From: Algihabitans sp965233705
GTDB lineage: Bacteria; Pseudomonadota; Alphaproteobacteria; Kiloniellales; DSM-21159
Assembly: GCA_965233705.1 (NCBI GenBank)
Contig: CBDDTF010000002.1
Span: 620,001-684,000, forward strand
DNA: 64,000 bases
Direction of reading: 5' to 3'
The notes under the pieces are model-generated. The model searched no databases and was not told the DNA's origin. It saw nothing but the letters and a program-made list of their open reading frames with translations. The translations under genes and the position numbers were made by a program. Below are positions 10,608 to 21,777 of the stretch, one piece after another. How positions within the stretch are numbered: the stretch's first letter is position 1; each line of letters starts with the position of its first letter.

Positions 10608-13226
10608 TTAGAGCGTGCGCGCCACCTCGACGATCTCGTAGCACTCGATGCGGTCGCCGACCTGGATGTCCTGGTAGTTCTCGAAGGCCATGCCGCATTC
10701 GTAGCCCTGCTGCACCTCGCGGACCTCGTCCTTGAAGCGGCGCAGGGTCTTCAGCACGCCATCGTGAATCACCACGTCGTCGCGCAGCAGGCGCACGCGC
10801 GCGCCCCGCTTGACCTGGCCTTCGGTGATCATGCAGCCGGCGACCTTGCCGACCTTGGTGATGCTGAAGACCTCGCGGATCTCCGCGTAGCCCAGGAACT
10901 TCTCGTTCTGCTCCGGCGCCAGCATGCCCGAGAGGGCCTGCTTCATGTCGTCGATCAGCTCGTAGATGATCGAGTAGTAGCGGATGTCGACATTGTCGCG
11001 CCGGGACAGCTCGCGGGCCTGGGCGTTGGCGCGCACGTTGAAGGCGAGGATGATCGCCCCCGAGGCCCGCGCCAGGGTGACGTCGGACTCGTTGATGCCG
11101 CCGACGCCGGAGTGCAGCACCTGCACCCGCACCTCCTCGGTGGCCAGCTTGTCCAGGGCGCTGAGGATCGCCTCCAGCGAGCCGTGCACGTCGGTCTTGA
11201 TGACCACCGGCAGGGTCTGCGCCTCGCCCTCCTTGATCTTGGAGAGCATCTGGTCGAGCGTGCCGCGGCCCTGGGCGGCCAGCTCGGCCTGGCGGCGCTT
11301 CTCCTGGCGGAAGGCGGCGACCTCGCGGGCGCGGGCGTCGTCCTCGACCACGATCAGCTCGTCGCCGGCCTCCGGCGTGCCGGACAGGCCGAGCACCTCG
11401 ACCGGCTGCGACGGCCCGGCCGACTTCACCTGCTCGCCGCGATCGTTGATCAGCGCGCGCACGCGGCCCGACTCGGCGCCGGCGACGAAGATGTCGCCGA
11501 CGTTGAGGGTGCCGTGGCGGACCAGCACCGTGGCGACCGAGCCGCGGCCCTGCTCCAGCTTGGCCTCGACGATCACGCCCTCGGCCCGGCGGTTCGGGTT
11601 GGCCTTGAGCTCCAGCAGCTCGGCCTGCAGGGCGAGGGACTCCTCCAGGTCGTCCAGGCCCTGGCCGCTGACGGCCGAGACCGGCACGCAGATGATGTCG
11701 CCGCCCATGTCCTCGGGCACCAGCTCATGCTGCAGCAGCTCGGTCTTGACCCGGTCGGGGTTGGCCTCCGGCTTGTCGATCTTGTTGATCGCCACGATGA
11801 TCGGCTTCTCGGCCGCCTTGGCGTGACTGATCGCCTCGACCGTCTGGGCCTTGATGCCGTCGTCGGCGGCGACCACCAGGATCACGATGTCGGTCACGTC
11901 GGCGCCGCGCGCGCGCATCTCGGTGAAGGCGGCGTGGCCCGGCGTGTCCAGGAAGGTGATCCGGTGCTTGCCCGGCGTGACGATCTGGTAGGCGCCGATG
12001 TGCTGGGTGATGCCGCCGGCCTCGTGCGCCGCCACGTCGGTCTTGCGCAGGGCGTCGAGCAGGCTGGTCTTGCCGTGGTCGACGTGGCCCATGACGGTGA
12101 CCACCGGCGGGCGCGCCTCGAGGTTCTCGCTCGCGTCGCCGGCCTCGTCGCGCAGGCCGATCTCGATGTCGTCGGCCGACACGCGCTTGGCCTTGTGGCC
12201 GAACTCCTCGACCACCAGCTCGGCGGTGTCGGCGTCGATCGTCTGGGTGATGGTCGCCATCACGCCCATCTTGAACAGCGCCTTGACCACCTCGCCGCCG
12301 CGCTCGGCCATGCGGTTGGCCAGCTCCTGGACGGTGATGGCTTCCGGCACGACCACTTCACGCACGACCTTGGCACCCTTCTGCAGCGCTTCTCGGGACT
12401 TCTGCTTCTCGCGCTCGCGCTGACGCTTCAGCGCGGCGAGCGAGCGCACCCGATCCTCGCTGTCGTCCTCCAGCGCCTGGCTGATGGTCAGCTTGCCTTG
12501 ACGGCGGCGCGGCTCGCCCTTCTTGGCGGCCGGGGCGGGCGCCGGCTTGGCCTTGCGCTTCTTGCTCTCGGCGGACTCTTCCTCGGCGGGCTTGCGCTTT
12601 GGCGCGGCGGCGCCCTCCTTGGGAGTCTGCGCCTGCTTGGCCGCGATCTCCTCGGGGGACGGCACCACGGCCTCCGGCGCCTCCGCGGCCGGCGTCGCGG
12701 CGGCCGCGGGCGCCTCGGCGGCCGTCTCGGCGGCGCGCTTGGCCTCCTCCTCGGCGGCGCGTTTGGCCTCTTCGGCCTCGCGGGCCTGGCGCTCGGCCTC
12801 CTCCTCGGCGGCGCGCTTGGCCGCCTCGGCCTCGCGGGCCTGGCGCTCGGCCTCCTCGCGGGCGCGGCGCTCGCGCTCGACCTTGGCCTGCTCGATGGCG
12901 CGCAGCCGGGCCTCCCGCTCCGCCGGCGTCAGGCCGGAGAGGTCCTCGCTCGGCTGGGCCGGCGCCGGGGCGGGTGCGGTCGGTGCGGGCGCCTCGGCCT
13001 CGGCCTCGGGCGCGCCGCCCTGGACCTCGGCCACCTTGCCGCCCTCGCCGGCGCGGTAGGTGCGCTTGCGCTTGACCTCGACCTGCACGGTCTTGCTGCG
13101 CCCGTGACTGAAGGACTGGCGGACCTGACCCGTCTCGACCGTCTTCTTCAGTTCGAGTTTCTTCGACCGTCCCAGCGAGAGCGGCTTCTTGTCCCCGGAC
13201 TTCTTATCTTCTTTGGTCGTCGTCAT
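10608..13226 (-). CDS. infB: Translation initiation factor IF-2
   Basis: This 872-residue GTPase delivers initiator fMet-tRNA to the 30S subunit. The N-terminal 290 residues are low complexity, with a charged alanine/glutamate coiled coil (repeats of EAERQAREAE, about residues 120-170). The G domain follows: GHVDHGKTSLLDAL, DTPGHAAF and NKID. After it come the beta-barrel and C-terminal fMet-tRNA-binding domains. The N-terminus (KKPLSLGRSKKLELKK) is typical of alphaproteobacterial IF-2. It is 12 bp from the ylxR-type gene upstream. Confidence 0.97.
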   Translation of the reverse strand: MTTTKEDKKSGDKKPLSLGRSKKLELKKTVETGQVRQSFSHGRSKTVQVEVKRKRTYRAGEGGKVAEVQGGAPEAEAEAPAPTAPAPAPAQPSEDLSGLTPAEREARLRAIEQAKVERERRAREEAERQAREAEAAKRAAEEEAERQAREAEEAKRAAEEEAKRAAETAAEAPAAAATPAAEAPEAVVPSPEEIAAKQAQTPKEGAAAPKRKPAEEESAESKKRKAKPAPAPAAKKGEPRRRQGKLTISQALEDDSEDRVRSLAALKRQREREKQKSREALQKGAKVVREVVVPEAITVQELANRMAERGGEVVKALFKMGVMATITQTIDADTAELVVEEFGHKAKRVSADDIEIGLRDEAGDASENLEARPPVVTVMGHVDHGKTSLLDALRKTDVAAHEAGGITQHIGAYQIVTPGKHRITFLDTPGHAAFTEMRARGADVTDIVILVVAADDGIKAQTVEAISHAKAAEKPIIVAINKIDKPEANPDRVKTELLQHELVPEDMGGDIICVPVSAVSGQGLDDLEESLALQAELLELKANPNRRAEGVIVEAKLEQGRGSVATVLVRHGTLNVGDIFVAGAESGRVRALINDRGEQVKSAGPSQPVEVLGLSGTPEAGDELIVVEDDARAREVAAFRQEKRRQAELAAQGRGTLDQMLSKIKEGEAQTLPVVIKTDVHGSLEAILSALDKLATEEVRVQVLHSGVGGINESDVTLARASGAIILAFNVRANAQARELSRRDNVDIRYYSIIYELIDDMKQALSGMLAPEQNEKFLGYAEIREVFSITKVGKVAGCMITEGQVKRGARVRLLRDDVVIHDGVLKTLRRFKDEVREVQQGYECGMAFENYQDIQVGDRIECYEIVEVARTL

Positions 13227-13238
13227 GGTCTCTCTAGT

Positions 13239-14012
13239 CTAACGCGGCTTGCGTTGGCTGGCCGCAGCCTTTTGCGCGGCGGCGGCCGTTTCATAACTCA
13301 GGAGCTGGTCGGCCGTCGAAGCCAATTGCTTCGCCAGCCCGCCGGGTGCGATCGCAACGTGCACCGCGCTGGCCCGTCCGAAGACGGCGCCGAGCTCGGC
13401 CTGGCCGAACAGCTCTATCACTTTTGGCGCGGCGGAGCTGCCCGCCCCGGCGCCGGCGCCCTGCGACGCTTGCGCCCGTGCCGTCTCGGCGATCGCGGCG
13501 ACGACGCCGGCCAGCCGCTGGCGGCTGCCTTCGGAGCCGTCGGCCGCCTGCACCAGCACGGCGGCGCGGCCCTGCTCGATCCAGCTCTTGGCACGGTCGT
13601 GGCCGGCGACCGCCTGGCCGGCCCGCTTGGCGAAGCCGATCAGGTCGAGCGCGCGTTGGCGCAGCAGCGCGTCGACCCGCTCGGGCAGGTCGGCCGGCAC
13701 CTCCACCGCGCGGCGGGCCCCCTTTGCGAACAGCCGCTTGGCGATGGCGGTCTCCAGCAGCGCCCGGTCGGGGGTGACATAGAGGCCGCGGCCCGGCAGC
13801 CGGGCGCCCAGGTCGGGCACCAGCAGGCCCTCGGGCGAGACCACGAAGCGCAGCAGCCCCCCCTTGGGCCGGCTGGCGCGGGTGACCAGACAGCGCCGCT
13901 GCGGCTCCGCCGCCTTGCCGGCGGACGGACGGCCGGACGCCTGGCCGCGCCGCCGGTCGGCGGCGCCGGCTTCGGGCCGGACGCTGTGCTGCTGCGCGCT
14001 GGTCGCCTGCAT
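13239..14012 (-). CDS. YlxR (DUF448) RNA-binding protein fused to an L7Ae-like domain
   Basis: Residues 38-100 match the YlxR/DUF448 family: RRCLVTR near the start, LRFVVSPEG and LPGRGLYVT. The segment from about 120 to 240 resembles an L7Ae/YlxQ-type RNA-binding domain (FAKRAGQAVAGHDRAKSWI), so the protein combines what Gram-positives encode as ylxR and ylxQ. The conserved position between nusA and infB supports a role in translation or nucleoid/RNA regulation. The exact function in this group is unknown. The ATG follows GAAGAGG. Confidence 0.88.
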   Translation of the reverse strand: MQATSAQQHSVRPEAGAADRRRGQASGRPSAGKAAEPQRRCLVTRASRPKGGLLRFVVSPEGLLVPDLGARLPGRGLYVTPDRALLETAIAKRLFAKGARRAVEVPADLPERVDALLRQRALDLIGFAKRAGQAVAGHDRAKSWIEQGRAAVLVQAADGSEGSRQRLAGVVAAIAETARAQASQGAGAGAGSSAAPKVIELFGQAELGAVFGRASAVHVAIAPGGLAKQLASTADQLLSYETAAAAQKAAASQRKPR

Positions 14013-14044
14013 GCCTCTTCAGGTCTCTCCCGTGCCTGCGGCCG

Positions 14045-15634
<1,590 letters not shown>

Positions 15635-15653
15635 CGCTTCTCGTCGTCCGTCC

Positions 15654-16301
15654 TTACGTCTCCGACCGTTTCGGCGCGGTGCGCTTCAGCAGCGCCTCGG
15701 TCATCACCAGCTTCGCCTTGGCGATCTCCGCGAAGGGCAGGCGCTTGCGCCCTTCCTGCGTGTCGATCACCACCTCGTCCCCCTCGGCGCCGACCAGCGG
15801 GCCGCTGAAGCGGCGCTGGCCCTCGCGGGGGGCCATCAGTTCCACGCGGGCCTCGAACCCGGCCCAGCGTGCAAAATCCTTCAGCCGCGTCAGCGGCCTG
15901 TCGATCCCCGGCGAGGCCACCTCCAGCAGGTAGGCGCCGCCGATCGGGTCCTCGACGTCGAGCAGGGCCGAGACGGTGCGGCTGGCCTGCGCGCAGTCGT
16001 CGACGGTCATGCTGCCGTCGGGCCGCTCGGCCAGGACCTGCAGCTTGGGCTTGGCGCCGCGCCCGCCCGAGAGCTGCACGCGCACCACGTCGAAGCCCAG
16101 GTCCTCCAGCGCCGGCGTGATCAGCGCGGCGATCTGCGCCGCCTGCGCCTCGTCGGTGCTGCCGGTGCGCGCCCGCCGCGCCCGGCCGGTCTCCGGCGCC
16201 TCGGCGTCCGCGGTGCCGGCGATCCGGCGGGCGGGTCCGCCGCTGCCGCCCGACCTGCGGCCGGCCTGCCCGCGCGACTGTTTGCGGGCCGAACCCGTCA
16301 T
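15654..16301 (-). CDS. rimP: Ribosome maturation factor RimP
   Basis: This 215-residue protein is needed for 30S maturation. The RimP core (ALITPALEDLGFDVVRV, then VASPGIDRPL and the C-terminal Sm-like domain) occupies residues about 55-205. An N-terminal arginine/glycine-rich extension of about 50 residues is unusual. The ATG at 16301 follows GAGGAGG; the frame continues upstream to 16460 but lacks a site and runs into tandem repeats. First gene of the nusA-infB operon. Confidence 0.93.
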   Translation of the reverse strand: MTGSARKQSRGQAGRRSGGSGGPARRIAGTADAEAPETGRARRARTGSTDEAQAAQIAALITPALEDLGFDVVRVQLSGGRGAKPKLQVLAERPDGSMTVDDCAQASRTVSALLDVEDPIGGAYLLEVASPGIDRPLTRLKDFARWAGFEARVELMAPREGQRRFSGPLVGAEGDEVVIDTQEGRKRLPFAEIAKAKLVMTEALLKRTAPKRSET

Positions 16302-16332
16302 GGCTGCCGCGACCTCCTCGCACCGCCTGCCC

Positions 16333-16396
16333 GGTCGGCCGCCGCGCGGCCAACCCACCCGTTCGGTCGGCCGCCGCGCGGCCAACCCATCCGTTC
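16333..16396. repeat. 32-bp direct tandem repeat upstream of rimP
   Basis: Two adjacent 32-bp copies (16333-16364 and 16365-16396) differ at one base, and a third begins with GGTCGATTCC. Each contains the near-palindrome GGCCGCCGCGCGGCC. They sit 32-95 bp upstream of the rimP start and may lie in its leader. Confidence 0.75.
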
Positions 16397-16457
16397 GGTC
16401 GATTCCGCTTCGAACCGACCTCGGACCCGATTCCGGACCCGATTCCGGGGCCGGGAA

Positions 16458-16483
16458 CAAAAAATGGCGGGCCGAGGCCCACC
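16458..16483 (-). terminator. Strong intrinsic terminator between trmB and rimP
   Basis: On the minus strand GGTGGGCC-TC-GGCCCGCC is followed by ATTTTTTG. It lies about 100 bp after the trmB stop and would end the metK-trmB transcript. If a promoter lies upstream of it (a weak TTGAAA is seen near 16550), it could instead act as an attenuator for the rimP operon. Confidence 0.75.
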
Positions 16484-16580
16484 ATATTCGTTGAGCCGAC
16501 CATCAGGCCTGCCCTATGGCTTTCGCGAACATAATCCCTGACGGGCCATCGTTTCAAGACGCAAGCCGCAGACAGGCGGC

Positions 16581-17285
16581 TTATTGCGTGCCGCGCCCGG
16601 CGTCCCGGGGGCGACGCACGAAGCGCAGGTAGAGCGGCCGGCGGCCGGCGGCGAGCGCCTTGGCCTCGTAGCGGGTCTCCGGCCAGTCGTCGGGGCGGGT
16701 CAGCGCGTCGGCGGCGTGGCGGGCGGTCCAGAGGAAGTCGGGGTGGTCGAGCAGGCGGGCGAGCATCCAGGCCTGCATCTTGGGGTCGTCGCTGGCCAGG
16801 CGCAGCTCGGCGCCGTCGCGCAGCAGGCGGGCCAGGGCGTCCAGCGTGGCCGGCTGCAGGAAGCGCCGGTCGGCATGCCGCCGCTTCGGCCAGGGGTCGG
16901 GAAACAGCAGGAAGGCGCGCTCCAGGCAGGCCTCGGGGAGCTGCGCCAGCAGCAGGCGGGCGTCGTCGGTGAAGATCCGCAGGTTGTCCAGGCCCTCGGC
17001 CTCGACCGCGCGCAGCAGGGTGGCGATGCCGTTCTCGAAGACCTCGCAGCCGATCAGGCCGACCTCGGGATTGCGCGCGGCCTGCCAGGCCAGGTGCTCG
17101 CCGCCGCCGAAGCCGATCTCCAGCCACAGCGCGGCGCGCGGCGGCGTGAACAGGGTCGCCGGGTCGAGCGGGCCGGCCGGCGGCAGCGTCACGCGCAGGC
17201 GCGGCAGCAGCCCGTCGATCAGGCGCTGGAGGCCCGGGCGCAGCGGCCGTCCCTTGCGCCGGCCATGGAGCTTGGGGTGGGGCAT
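16581..17285 (-). CDS. trmB: tRNA (guanine-N7)-methyltransferase TrmB
   Basis: This 234-residue SAM-dependent enzyme makes m7G46 in tRNA. The SAM site EIGFGGGEHL (about residue 56), the downstream FPDPWPKRRHADRRF and the C-terminal TRYEAKA are all diagnostic. The N-terminus is basic (HGRRKGRPLRPG). It lies 133 bp downstream of metK, the source of its cofactor, and ends before a clear terminator. Confidence 0.96.
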   Translation of the reverse strand: MPHPKLHGRRKGRPLRPGLQRLIDGLLPRLRVTLPPAGPLDPATLFTPPRAALWLEIGFGGGEHLAWQAARNPEVGLIGCEVFENGIATLLRAVEAEGLDNLRIFTDDARLLLAQLPEACLERAFLLFPDPWPKRRHADRRFLQPATLDALARLLRDGAELRLASDDPKMQAWMLARLLDHPDFLWTARHAADALTRPDDWPETRYEAKALAAGRRPLYLRFVRRPRDAGRGTQ

Positions 17286-17418
17286 GCCGTGAAAGCCTGC
17301 AGGCCGAGCCTGCGTGGAAAGGGGGTGAACGGCGCTCCGCCCGAAGCCGGCCGGCTTCGGGCGGAGGAGGCGTCGGCGGCGTCGCGCGCGGCGCCCGCGG
17401 CGGGGCGCCGCCGGCGGT

Positions 17419-18594
<1,176 letters not shown>

Positions 18595-19230
18595 GTCTCT
18601 TCCCTCCATTGGTTGGTTCCGAAGTCGGACGACTCGGACTTCACAGATGAAGCGCTCGCGATAAAAGCTGCGGCGCGATACAGGCGCCCGGCGGCGCGGC
18701 AGGGTTGCGGCGCGGCCGATTGGCGCGGCGATGGAAAGCGGCGCCACTCTGCAAAGATAGGGGCCCCGGTGCAAGTGGGGATTCCCCGGCCTGCCAGTTC
18801 GCAGGGCGGAGCGGCCGCCCGGCGAGGGGCTTGGCCGTGGGCTCGGCCGGGGGCTTGGCCGGGGGCTTGGCCGGGGGCTCGGCCCGGATCTGGGCCCCGG
18901 TCTGGCCCCGGATTGGCGCGGCCGGCGCGACGGAGGCGCGCGCCACCTGCCGGGACGGCGGGCGGCGCCTAACAGGTGGCTGCGGTGCGGCGGCCGGCTC
19001 GGCCGGCCTGGGCGCTTGGCGCGTGGCCGCAGCGCCCGTGACGCCCCGTCTGGTACCGCCCCGTCTGGTACCGCCCCGTCTGGTACCGCCCCGTCTGGTA
19101 CCGCCCCGTCTGGTACCGCCCCGTCTGGTACCGCCGTGCCTGATACCGCCGTGCCTGATACCGCCCTGTCTTGTGCTGCCGTGAGCGTGTTGCGCGGGCC
19201 CCGCCGGGCGGCACGCCGGGGCGGCGGGCG
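18595..19230. other. metK-regulator intergenic region (636 bp) with simple repeats
   Basis: It holds no gene I support. On the metK side is a short GAAGTC/GACTTC inverted repeat near 18630-18655, close to the ribosome site. Around 18840-18890 a 12-bp unit (GGGGGCTTGGCC) repeats three to four times. The 15-bp tandem repeat at 19044-19182 is listed separately. Confidence 0.6.
19044..19182. repeat. 15-bp minisatellite (six perfect and three degenerate copies)
   Basis: The unit GTCTGGTACCGCCCC is repeated head to tail six times from 19048, then decays into GTGCCTGATACCGCC-type copies. Because the unit is a multiple of three, reading frames stay open through it and spell pentapeptide repeats (GRYQT on the minus strand). 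No ribosome site or family match supports coding. Confidence 0.85.
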
Positions 19231-19728
19231 TCAGACGCTCTCGGAGTGGGCCGGCTCGTCCTCCGGCTCGCGCCCCATGATCTCGTCGCTGCGCGCGGCC
19301 AGGGCCTTGGTCATCTCGAACAGGCGCTTGCGCACCTGGGGGTCGTGGATGCGGTAGTAGGCGCGCACCAGCTCCAGGGTCTCGCGCTTGGCCATGGGGT
19401 CGGGCTCGGCCTCGTAGGGTGCCGGGGGCTCGGCCAGGCCGCGGAGCTGGCCCGGCGAGCGCCGGGCCACCTCGTCGTGCATGTCCTCGAAGAAGTAGTT
19501 GAGGTCGGTGTCCAGCACGCGTGCCAGGTCGTAGAGACGGCTCGCGCTGACCCGGTTGGCGCCGCGCTCGTACTTCTGGACCTGCTGGAACGTCAGGCCG
19601 ATGGCCTCGCCCAGCCGTTCCTGGCTCATGCCCAGCAGAGTGCGGCGCTGCCGGAGCCGCTGGCCGACATGCACATCCACCGGGTTGGGTCCGTCGGTCC
19701 CGCGTCCTTTCGGACGTTGCTTGGTCAT
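19231..19728 (-). CDS. XRE-family regulator of the PraR/PhrR type
   Basis: This 165-residue protein has an N-terminal helix-turn-helix (VGQRLRQRRTLLGMSQERLG, then GLTFQQVQKYERGANRVSAS) that closely resembles rhizobial PraR/PhrR proteins, including the preceding NPVDVHVG. The rest is a glutamate-rich tail with a helical segment. PraR proteins repress genes for surface adhesion, quorum sensing and, in Azorhizobium caulinodans, the reb R-body genes. Synteny lnt-HTH-metK matches rhizobia. The ATG at 19728 was chosen by family length. Control of the reb locus at 29.8-36.6 kb is inference. Confidence 0.85.
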   Translation of the reverse strand: MTKQRPKGRGTDGPNPVDVHVGQRLRQRRTLLGMSQERLGEAIGLTFQQVQKYERGANRVSASRLYDLARVLDTDLNYFFEDMHDEVARRSPGQLRGLAEPPAPYEAEPDPMAKRETLELVRAYYRIHDPQVRKRLFEMTKALAARSDEIMGREPEDEPAHSESV

Positions 19729-20166
19729 CCCTACACAGGCCTCTGTCACTGGACGTTGTTGCTGGCGCAAAGCCGTAGTCACACTGATGTATGTCGTCAA
19801 CTGCCTATTTCTGATACCACTCGGGGGCGAGGGAAGGAAAAGAAAAAGGTAGCAAAACTTGTAATTTCGACTGATTATCTAGATTTCGTAGCAAGAAATA
19901 CGCTCTTGGCGCGCAGAGTTACATCTGTATGACAGCCGGTCCTGCCCGGCGCAGCCTGCATACTTAAGCATGACAAGCGGCGCGACGACGCGGCCGCCGT
20001 CGGGGCCGCCACGGGGGCCGCCACGGGGGCCGTCACGGGGGCGGCTCTGGGGTCAGCCCTGGGGCCGGCGCACCGGTTCGGCAGCGCTCCGGCGTGGCGC
20101 CGGACCGTCGCAGCAGGGGACGAGCGGGGCAAGGGGGCGCCCCTCCCCCGCGGGCCGAGCGGGCGG
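19729..20166. promoter_or_regulatory. AT-rich upstream region of the PraR-type regulator (438 bp)
   Basis: The part at 19790-19970 is far more AT-rich than the window. It contains two direct copies of GTAGCAARA (19849-19857 and 19888-19896) flanking the palindrome ATCTAGAT (19877-19884), candidate operators for autoregulation. The part near lnt (20005-20045) has a 12-bp repeat of GGGGGCCGCCAC. No open frame there is credible. Confidence 0.45.
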
Positions 20167-21771
20167 TCAGGGACGCGGCGTGCGGCGGGCCAGCAGCAGG
20201 CCGGCCAGGGCCAGCAGGCCGACCAGCGGCACCAGCACCCAGCGGCCGAAGCGCGCGTAGGGCGTCGCCGCCAGGGCCTGCGGCAGGTCGGCGTCGATGA
20301 TGCCGCGGCTGTTGAGCGGCAGGCGCTCGACCACCCGGCCGTAGGGGTCGATCACCGCCGAGATGCCGGTGTTGGCGGCGCGCACCAGCGGCAGCCCCTC
20401 CTCGACCGCGCGCAGTCGCACGGTGGCGAAGTGCTGGAACGGGCCGCTGGAGGTACCGAACCAGGCGTCATTGGTCAGGTTCAGCAGCCAGGCCGGGCGC
20501 GGCGTGCCGGCGACGCGGCCGGTGAAGATCACCTCGTAGCAGATCAGCGGGCCGACCGGCGGCAGGCCGGGCAGCGCCAGGGTTTGCGCGCCCGGCCCGG
20601 GGGTGAAGTCGCGCCGGCCGGCAGTCAGCTTGCCGATGCCCAGGGCGCCGAGCACCTCGCGGAAGGGCACGTACTCGCCGAACGGCACCAGATGGGCCTT
20701 GTCGTAGCGCGCCGCCAGGCTGCTATCCGGCTTGAGCGCCAGCACGGAGTTGTAGACCGCCGCCTCGCGCCCGGCGGCGGCCCCGTCACCGGTCGCGCCA
20801 GTCGCGCCGGTCGCCGGCCGGGGGTCGCGGGTCGGCGCGCCGAACAGGAAGACCGTGCCGGGCCGCGCCAGCGGGGCCAGCTCGCCGAGCAGGCGGCTGT
20901 CGCGGTCGAGCAGAAAGGGCACCGCCGTCTCCGGCCAGATCACGTGGGTGATCTCCGCACGTCCCGGGGCCATCGAGAGGTCCGCCTGGTCGCGCAGGTG
21001 CTGCAGGCGCAGGTCGCGCTGCCACTTGAGGGCCTGCGGGATGTTCGGCTGGACGAGGCGCAGGCGCACGTCCTCGACCGTCGGCGTGCCGGGCGGCGGG
21101 GCGGCGGCCAGCCGCAGGGCGCCGCCGGCCGCGGCCAGCAGCAGCAGGCCGGTGGCGGCCGCCGGCAGGCCCCAGCGGCGCAGCCGGCCGCCGGCGTCGG
21201 CCAGGGTCGCGGGCGCCGCGGCGGCCAGCAGGGTCAGGGCCGAGAGCAGCCAGACGCCGCCCAGCGCGGCTGGTTGCAGCAGGGTGTCGGAGAAGGCCCA
21301 GACGCTGCCGACCAGGTTCCAGGGAAAGCCGGTCAGCACCCAGCCGCGCAGCCACTCGGCGCCCAGCCAGGCGGCGGTCAGCAGCAGGACCCGGCCGGGT
21401 CCGCGCCAGCCGAGCGCCCAGGCGGCCAGGCTGGCGCCGCCGGTGAAGAGCGCCAGGCCGACCGACAGGCCGCCCACGGCGATCGGCAGGAACCACCAGA
21501 AGCTGGCGAAGTCGACCGTCATGGCGATGCCGACCCAGTAGAGGCCGGCGAAGAAGTAGCCGAGGCCGAAGGCCCAGCCGGTCCAGAAGGCGGCGCGCCG
21601 CGAGGCGGCACCGTCGAGCAGCCAGACCAGGCCGACGAAGGCCGGGATCAGCAGCGGCAGCAGGTAGAGCGGCGGCAGCGCGGCGGCGGCCAGCAGGCCC
21701 AGCAGCACCGCAAGGGCCAGCCGCCGCCGGCCCGTCAGCGCGGACAGGCGCTGCGCCCAACGTGCCAGCAT
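20167..21771 (-). CDS. lnt: Apolipoprotein N-acyltransferase
   Basis: This 534-residue inner-membrane enzyme adds the third acyl chain to lipoproteins. The N-terminal half has several hydrophobic helices (from LAVLLGLLAAAALPPLYLLP). The C-terminal half is a nitrilase domain with the Glu-Lys-Cys triad in WPETAVPF, YDKAHLVPFGEY and PLICYEVIF, followed by a last helix. It lies 6 bp after corC, in the miaB-phoH-ybeY-corC-lnt operon. Confidence 0.95.
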   Translation of the reverse strand: MLARWAQRLSALTGRRRLALAVLLGLLAAAALPPLYLLPLLIPAFVGLVWLLDGAASRRAAFWTGWAFGLGYFFAGLYWVGIAMTVDFASFWWFLPIAVGGLSVGLALFTGGASLAAWALGWRGPGRVLLLTAAWLGAEWLRGWVLTGFPWNLVGSVWAFSDTLLQPAALGGVWLLSALTLLAAAAPATLADAGGRLRRWGLPAAATGLLLLAAAGGALRLAAAPPPGTPTVEDVRLRLVQPNIPQALKWQRDLRLQHLRDQADLSMAPGRAEITHVIWPETAVPFLLDRDSRLLGELAPLARPGTVFLFGAPTRDPRPATGATGATGDGAAAGREAAVYNSVLALKPDSSLAARYDKAHLVPFGEYVPFREVLGALGIGKLTAGRRDFTPGPGAQTLALPGLPPVGPLICYEVIFTGRVAGTPRPAWLLNLTNDAWFGTSSGPFQHFATVRLRAVEEGLPLVRAANTGISAVIDPYGRVVERLPLNSRGIIDADLPQALAATPYARFGRWVLVPLVGLLALAGLLLARRTPRP

Positions 21772-21777
21772 GGGCGT

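Noticed and set aside
18595..18780. SAM-responsive riboswitch upstream of metK
   Set aside because: I see only a small GAAGTC/GACTTC hairpin and no consensus for SAM-II or SAM/SAH types. A covariance search of this interval would decide.
19044..19182. Repeat run resembling a CRISPR array or a pentapeptide-repeat gene
   Set aside because: Copies are contiguous with no spacers, and no ribosome site or family match supports coding.
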